The notes under the pieces are model-generated. The model was not told where the DNA came from and made no database searches. It was given only the letters and a program-made list of their open reading frames with translations. The translations under genes were made by a program, and so were the position numbers. From an uncultured Bacteroidales bacterium (lineage in GTDB: Bacteria; Bacteroidota; Bacteroidia; Bacteroidales; UBA932): a DNA stretch of 7,367 bases. This document shows, in pieces, positions 5,583 to 7,367 of the stretch. The stretch's first letter is position 1. Each line of letters starts with the position of its first letter. The DNA lies in assembly GCA_946614205.1 (NCBI GenBank), contig CAMOGR010000086.1, positions 1-7,367 on the forward strand. The letters run 5' to 3'.

Positions 5583-7367
5583 CTAGATGGTTATCTCAAC
5601 CGGTTTCTTCTGGACGTCATATCCGTCCTTGTTGCTCCAGCTGTAAACCTTGATGGTATCACCCTTCTTGACGCCGACCGTAGAAAGGGGCAGGCGTGTT
5701 TCGAGTTCCACGTAGCTTGCACCGTTGGCGCCGGAGAAAACGACATTCTCCTTTACGGGAGCATCGGAAGGATAGCACTCGCCTTTGTACTCGCTCGCGA
5801 TGGCGGGAGCATCGGAAGTCCCTGCGAAAGGCTTGATGTACATCCAGAATTCCAGACCGGCGATGCCGTCCTTCTCAACTCCGGTAGCGGAATTGTTGTC
5901 GGCGTCGATGTCGTAGTAGAAGTATCCGCCGCTGTTCCAGATGGCTGCACGGTTGTCGCGCTTGGAATAGAAGTAGATATACTCATCGTCTGCCGCCACC
6001 TTGAAAGTGTGGTAAACGGGAGTCTCTGCCTCACTGGTCACTGCGGTGCCGACGGCATCCCAGTCGGAGAAGCTGCCGTCGATGCTGATGCTGACTGCAG
6101 TGCCGCCCGAAACCTCCTCGATGGAGGTGGTGATGACGTTGACGTACTTGCCGCTGCCGGAAAGGCCGTTGAAGTAGCCGGTGAAGCGGAGATGCTTGCC
6201 GTCGAGGGCCTTGACCGCGTCGGCATCGGCAGGATAGACCACGCTGCCCATCTTGGCGGAGGCGTCAGCGCCGTCGACCTCGACGTTGAAGTAGTTGCCG
6301 CTGACCTTGAGAGTACCGGTGTAGGTGATGTATTCGGCCTCGGTAGCTTGGTAGCTCGCGATGCTTGCGGTGATGTCCTTAGGCTCGGGATAACTTACCG
6401 AATTGCCGGAAGACACGACCTCAAGGGCGCTGACCTTCTCTATCTCGTGAACACCGTTGAAGACTGTCTTGGAGCCTGCGAACTTGACTTTGTCGCCGAT
6501 TTTGGCAATGCCGTTGAAGTCCGAGCCCTGGGTGTAAACGTACACAGCCTTGGAACCGTCGGTTGCGACGAATCCGCGGGACGTGACGGCACTCACGAGG
6601 GACTCCGCGGCTTTGACCTCGGCGCCCTTCTCGACAGCAAGGATTTCAGTGATGCTCTGGCCCTCGTCTGCGGGAGGGTTCTCGCCGCCGACCTCAAGAA
6701 GGGTGATGTCCTTGATGTAAACTTTGGTGAGGGCAGAGTTGCCGCCGAAGTCGAATACGAGGGTCACGTTGTCTGCGGAGACACCGGTGAACTCGTGCTC
6801 GAGGACAAGAGGTGTGCTGGGATCGAGCTTGGTGGAGCCATACTCCCAGATCGTCTCGCCCTCATGCTTGGCATGGCCTGCGTCGTACTTCTCGAGCTTG
6901 AAGAAAGCGGGGGTGACGAGGTTGGCGCCGAGGGTGAGCCGGATCTTGTAGGTCTTGGCTGCATCGAGAGCGATGAAGTGGCCCTCCGCAGGGAAGATGA
7001 AGAACTGGTTCTGCCATGCCTGGGTGGTGGCGTCGTCATAGCTGAGCTCGTAGGTGGACTCCTTGAAGCTCATGAAAGGAACGTCGGAGGCGATGGTGTC
7101 GGTGCCGTTCCAGTCGGCTCCGACGCAATGGTAGTAGTAGTACATCTCGTTGCCGACGGCCTTGGACTTCCAGAGGTTGGTAGCTCCGAGGTAGTCTGCT
7201 CCGGGAGTGTAATCCCAAGAACCTGCAGGGGCGTTGCTGCCGGTCTTCTTGATGACGATGTCCTTTACATAGATGGTATTGTCGGCACCGTGGTGGGCGA
7301 AGTCGATGAGGAGAATCTGGGGAGTGTCAAGAGGGATGAAGTTCTCGACCTTGATTTCCTTGGTCTC
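5583..7367 (-). CDS. Modular secreted/surface protein with jelly-roll, OB-fold and CBM9-like domains (5' end outside the window)
   Basis: The frame is open to the right edge: the codons from 7367 to the Met at 7145 contain no stop and read as continuous beta-strand-rich protein, so that Met is internal and the true start is off-window. About 594 codons are visible. Modules in order: the tail of a jelly-roll-like domain (7367-7239, ending IYVKDIVIKKTG); a complete second one (about 7238-6687, ending VYIKDITLLEVG); two OB-like domains (about 6659-6399, with IGDKVKFAGSK; and about 6380-6111, with EYITYTGTLKVSG and KHLRFTGYF); and a C-terminal beta-sandwich (6098-5586) opening SISIDGSFSDWDAV, like CBM9/DOMON sugar-binding folds, with an acidic DIDADNNSATG loop that may bind calcium. 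No catalytic motif is visible. It probably binds polymer outside the cell; an enzyme domain could lie in the missing N-terminus. A terminator separates it from the operon. Confidence 0.85.
   Translation of the reverse strand, partial: ETKEIKVENFIPLDTPQILLIDFAHHGADNTIYVKDIVIKKTGSNAPAGSWDYTPGADYLGATNLWKSKAVGNEMYYYYHCVGADWNGTDTIASDVPFMSFKESTYELSYDDATTQAWQNQFFIFPAEGHFIALDAAKTYKIRLTLGANLVTPAFFKLEKYDAGHAKHEGETIWEYGSTKLDPSTPLVLEHEFTGVSADNVTLVFDFGGNSALTKVYIKDITLLEVGGENPPADEGQSITEILAVEKGAEVKAAESLVSAVTSRGFVATDGSKAVYVYTQGSDFNGIAKIGDKVKFAGSKTVFNGVHEIEKVSALEVVSSGNSVSYPEPKDITASIASYQATEAEYITYTGTLKVSGNYFNVEVDGADASAKMGSVVYPADADAVKALDGKHLRFTGYFNGLSGSGKYVNVITTSIEEVSGGTAVSISIDGSFSDWDAVGTAVTSEAETPVYHTFKVAADDEYIYFYSKRDNRAAIWNSGGYFYYDIDADNNSATGVEKDGIAGLEFWMYIKPFAGTSDAPAIASEYKGECYPSDAPVKENVVFSGANGASYVELETRLPLSTVGVKKGDTIKVYSWSNKDGYDVQKKPVEITI
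5586..6098 (-). other. C-terminal CBM9/DOMON-like beta-sandwich domain
   Basis: Opens SISIDGSFSDWDAV and continues TFKVAADDEYIYFYSKRDNR, GGYFYYDIDADNN and GLEFWMYIKPF, ending VQKKPVEITI. The ID-G-x-x-x-DW opening followed by a D-(D/E)-x-Y-(I/L)-Y-F strand is typical of CBM9-like ligand-binding domains at the ends of Bacteroidota surface proteins. The ligand is unknown. Confidence 0.6.
6687..7367 (-). repeat. Two tandem jelly-roll-like (CBM-like) modules
   Basis: Two modules end in matching strands: LLIDFAHHGADNTIYVKDIV (at about 7313-7254) and LVFDFGGNSALTKVYIKDIT (at about 6758-6699). The shared pattern (L-(L/V)-(I/F)-DF ... (I/V)-Y-(V/I)-KDI) is the closing strand pair of carbohydrate-binding-type jelly rolls. 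Only the second copy is complete. Confidence 0.7.

Noticed and set aside
7143..7145. ATG at 7145 as the start of the modular protein
   Set aside because: The frame continues upstream without a stop to the window edge and encodes a recognisable jelly-roll end, so this Met is internal.

Overview
The window looks like part of a Bacteroidota chromosome, probably order Bacteroidales, and fairly GC-rich for that group (an Alistipes-, Rikenellaceae- or Muribaculaceae-like genome would fit; genus cannot be settled here). The signs are a TonB-dependent receptor with an N-terminal carboxypeptidase-regulatory-like domain, lipoproteins carrying BACON domains, no clear Shine-Dalgarno sequences, and a promoter matching the Bacteroidota consensus TTTG-N19-TAnnTTTG. 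All genes are on the minus strand, so transcription runs from high to low coordinates.

In transcription order: (A) 7367-5583 is the 3' part of a modular secreted or surface protein with two tandem jelly-roll-like modules, two OB-fold-like modules and a C-terminal CBM9/DOMON-like beta-sandwich. An intrinsic terminator (5562-5532) ends it. (B) A promoter (5534-5504) whose -33 box lies in the terminator's T tract starts a tight four-gene operon: a 776-residue lipoprotein with a BACON domain and OB-fold repeats (5470-3140); a BACON plus DNA/RNA non-specific endonuclease lipoprotein (3140-1962, overlapping the previous stop by one base); an endonuclease/exonuclease/phosphatase-family lipoprotein (1936-842); and a TonB-dependent receptor (832 to beyond the left edge).

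The combination suggests a surface system for capturing and digesting extracellular nucleic acid, built like a polysaccharide utilisation locus: OB-fold proteins bind the polymer, an HxN/beta-beta-alpha-metal nuclease makes endonucleolytic cuts, an EEP-family enzyme processes the fragments or removes phosphate, and the receptor imports the products. No SusD-like partner is visible. The individual families are assigned from visible motifs. The nucleic-acid uptake role is inferred from gene content and order.

About 98% of the window is coding. The only intergenic stretch of note is 5471-5582, which is taken up by the terminator, the promoter and a short leader. No tRNA, rRNA, CRISPR, insertion sequence or other mobile element was seen.
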